A stretch of 7,275 bases of DNA from JTS-RE9 sp964649195 (GTDB taxonomy: Bacteria; Planctomycetota; Phycisphaerae; Phycisphaerales; Phycisphaeraceae), in assembly GCA_964649195.1 (NCBI GenBank), contig CAZYPK010000210.1:1-7275 (forward strand), given 5' to 3'. The translations under genes were made by a program, and so were the position numbers. This document shows positions 6,231 to 7,275 of this stretch, one piece after another (within the stretch, counting starts at the first letter, position 1; every line of letters starts with the position of its first letter). The notes under the pieces are model-generated. The model was given only the letters and a program-made list of their open reading frames with translations, ran no database searches and was not told the origin of the DNA.

Positions 6231-6270
6231 GAGCCGCGACGTGACACGTCGCGGACGTGAACGACAAGAA
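6231..6270 (+). repeat. REP-like palindromic repeat, copy B1, after the dikinase-like stop
   Basis: It begins four bases after the stop codon of the dikinase-like gene, in that gene's sense orientation. Compared with copy A1 it keeps GAGCCGCGAC and GTCGCGGACGTGAACG, but the seven central bases change from TCAACGA to GTGACAC. The change keeps the fold: the T-A pair becomes G-C, the C-G pair becomes T-A, and one more pair can form. The tail ends ACAAGAA instead of GCCTGAA. In the transcript it would form a strong 3' hairpin, but no T-run follows, so protection of the 3' end is as likely as termination. Confidence 0.8.
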
Positions 6271-6352
6271 TGGAGTGACGATCACGCGGACTCGGTCTCA
6301 GCCATCACCCGACGATCGAGGCTGAAAGAAAAAGGTGCGTTTGGGACACCCC
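6271..6352. other. Spacer between repeat copies B1 and B2, no gene seen
   Basis: These 82 bases separate the two convergent repeat copies. The only structure noticed is a 6-bp stem, TCAGCC (6298-6303) with GGCTGA (6320-6325), followed on the plus strand by AAGAAAAAGG rather than T residues. It is therefore not a recognisable terminator for the plus-strand gene. Confidence 0.4.
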
Positions 6353-6392
6353 TTCAGGCTGTTCACGTCCGCGACTCGTTGAGTCGCGGCTC
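6353..6392 (-). repeat. REP-like palindromic repeat, copy B2, after the M50 stop
   Basis: On the minus strand it starts ten bases after the stop of the M50 gene, in that gene's sense orientation. It equals copies A1 and A2 over 40 bases except for one change in the tail (GAACAGCC for GAACGGCC). With B1 it forms an inverted pair, tails inward, repeating the layout of pair A. Both convergent genes thus end in the same kind of hairpin. Confidence 0.85.
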
Positions 6393-6402
6393 GGGATCAT
6401 TT

Positions 6403-7050
6403 CTAAGTCCATAGCGACAGGTACTGCCCGGCGATCCTTGCGGAGATGGAGAACAGGCCGTATTCGGTGCGGCCCATGCTCAGCACGATGATGAGCAATC
6501 CCACGAACATGAAGCCCTGGGCCTGTTCGTTGTCGCGCAGCCAGCGGTCGTAGCCGCGATGGAAGTCGGCGAGGATGCGTGAGCCGTCGAGCGGGGGGAT
6601 GGGAATGAGATTGAAGATGAACAGGCCGATGTTGATGTAGCCGAAGTACCAGAGCGCTTCGCGCAGGTTGGTCTGGAAGGTGGAGAGCTGAGCGGGAGGG
6701 ACCGCGTTTGTCCAGAGTGCCAGGGCGGTGAGGCCGACGAATGCGAGGAGCAGATTCATGCACGGGCCGGCAAAGGCGACGAAGGCGTGGGCGTGTCGGC
6801 CTTTCATGCGTGAAGGGTTGATCGGCATCGCGCCCCAGCCGATGCCGCACAGGCAGACGGCGATGAGGCCGATGGGTCCCATGTGGGTGACCGGGTCGGG
6901 GGTCATGTGGCCCAGGGCTCTGGGCGTGTCATCCCCTTTATGGATCGCCGCCCAGCCGTGCGCCAGTTCGTGCAGGGTGATGCTGAAGATCAGGCCGACG
7001 ACGGCGCTGATGTAGAAGACCGGATTGGAATGGAGATACTCGATGAACAT
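6403..7050 (-). CDS. Site-2 protease family (peptidase M50) membrane metalloprotease
   Basis: This 215-residue integral membrane protein has both signatures of M50 proteases. The zinc motif HELAH is at residues 27-31, inside the first membrane segment (about 12-32). The second metal-ligand motif, NLIPIPPLDG, is at 147-156 with Asp155. Other membrane segments are likely at about 58-74, 88-112, 134-153 and 180-193. AGPCMNLLLA at 94-103 matches the conserved glycine-proline and asparagine region of the family. No PDZ or CBS domain is present, so it is a minimal, rhomboid-sized site-2 protease rather than RseP. Its substrate cannot be inferred from context. The ATG at 7050 is chosen because homology starts there; the upstream in-frame extension to 7254 is arginine-, proline- and cysteine-rich and runs into an inverted repeat. 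No Shine-Dalgarno is seen before the ATG, so leaderless or SD-independent initiation is possible. The gene is convergent with the dikinase-like gene. Confidence 0.93.
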   Translation of the reverse strand: MFIEYLHSNPVFYISAVVGLIFSITLHELAHGWAAIHKGDDTPRALGHMTPDPVTHMGPIGLIAVCLCGIGWGAMPINPSRMKGRHAHAFVAFAGPCMNLLLAFVGLTALALWTNAVPPAQLSTFQTNLREALWYFGYINIGLFIFNLIPIPPLDGSRILADFHRGYDRWLRDNEQAQGFMFVGLLIIVLSMGRTEYGLFSISARIAGQYLSLWT

Positions 7051-7168
7051 CGTGGCGTCAGTGATCGGAGGGTTTCTCTTGCGCCGCGGCGGACAATTGC
7101 AACGGCAGGGTTCCTTGCATCGACGGCGGCACTGTAACCGCAGATGACGCGCCGGGTGATGGCTGGGT

Positions 7169-7258
7169 TTGGGTGGCTGGGGCTGAGGCTCTGCGAAGCC
7201 CCGGCTCCCCCGGTTCACCTTGCCGGGGCTTCGCAAAGCCTCAGCCCCAGCCACCCAA
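7169..7258. repeat. Inverted repeat with 37-bp arms
   Basis: Arms 7169-7205 and 7222-7258 are inverted copies with one mismatch, around a 16-base loop. Each arm holds an inner GGGGCT/AGCCCC pair. The right arm also holds a perfect GGCTT/AAGCC mini-palindrome, which the mismatch breaks in the left arm. Each arm can therefore fold alone or pair with the other. The 12-mer GGGCTTCGCAAA in the right arm also occurs at 12-23. The element lies 118 bases upstream of the M50 start. It could be a dispersed repeat or a terminator stem for an unseen gene beyond the window. Nothing recognisable lies in 7051-7168 or 7259-7275. Confidence 0.8.
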
Positions 7259-7275
7259 CACTTCTTATTTGATGG

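Noticed and set aside
6298..6325. Hairpin TCAGCC/GGCTGA as a terminator of the dikinase-like gene
   Set aside because: The stem is only six base pairs with a 16-base loop, and on the plus strand it is followed by A residues rather than T residues.
7051..7254. N-terminal extension of the M50 protein by 68 residues
   Set aside because: It reads through one arm of the inverted repeat and gives an Arg/Pro/Cys-rich sequence before the membrane segment that begins the family homology.

Overview
The window is GC-rich bacterial DNA holding four complete protein genes. Long intergenic gaps between them are filled with palindromic repeats. The best guess is a planctomycete, possibly Phycisphaerae. The reasons are a secreted DUF6797/sorbosone-dehydrogenase-like protein of a kind typical of the Planctomycetes-Verrucomicrobia group, two genes without a Shine-Dalgarno site, and repeats that look from memory like planctomycete dispersed repeats. 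This assignment is inference. No rRNA, tRNA, CRISPR array, transposase or phage gene is visible.

Layout from left to right. Positions 1-115 carry a small hairpin and a 19-bp tandem repeat. Positions 116-2506 (minus) encode a 796-residue exported protein with an N-terminal DUF6797 region and a beta-propeller. Positions 2627-2763 are a 137-bp element with long terminal inverted repeats and nested palindromes. Positions 2774-3358 (minus) encode a DUF502 membrane protein. The divergent gap 3359-3847 holds a 41-bp repeat present twice in inverted orientation, then a separate hairpin with a perfect 32-bp stem. Positions 3848-6226 (plus) encode a 792-residue relative of pyruvate phosphate dikinase. 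The convergent gap 6227-6402 holds two further copies of the same repeat family, one just after each flanking stop codon. Positions 6403-7050 (minus) encode a minimal site-2-protease-type M50 metallopeptidase. Positions 7169-7258 are another long inverted repeat.

The four genes do not form an evident operon or pathway: orientations are minus, minus, plus, minus, and every gap exceeds 170 bp. No obvious multi-gene system is present. Two things stand out. The first is the dikinase relative: its phospho-histidine and PEP/pyruvate halves keep every key residue I can place, while its ATP-grasp half is about 80-90 residues short and has lost several nucleotide-site motifs. The second is the density of palindromic repeats: at least five sequence-distinct families in 7.3 kb, one of which (four copies) shows paired base changes that preserve its stem.
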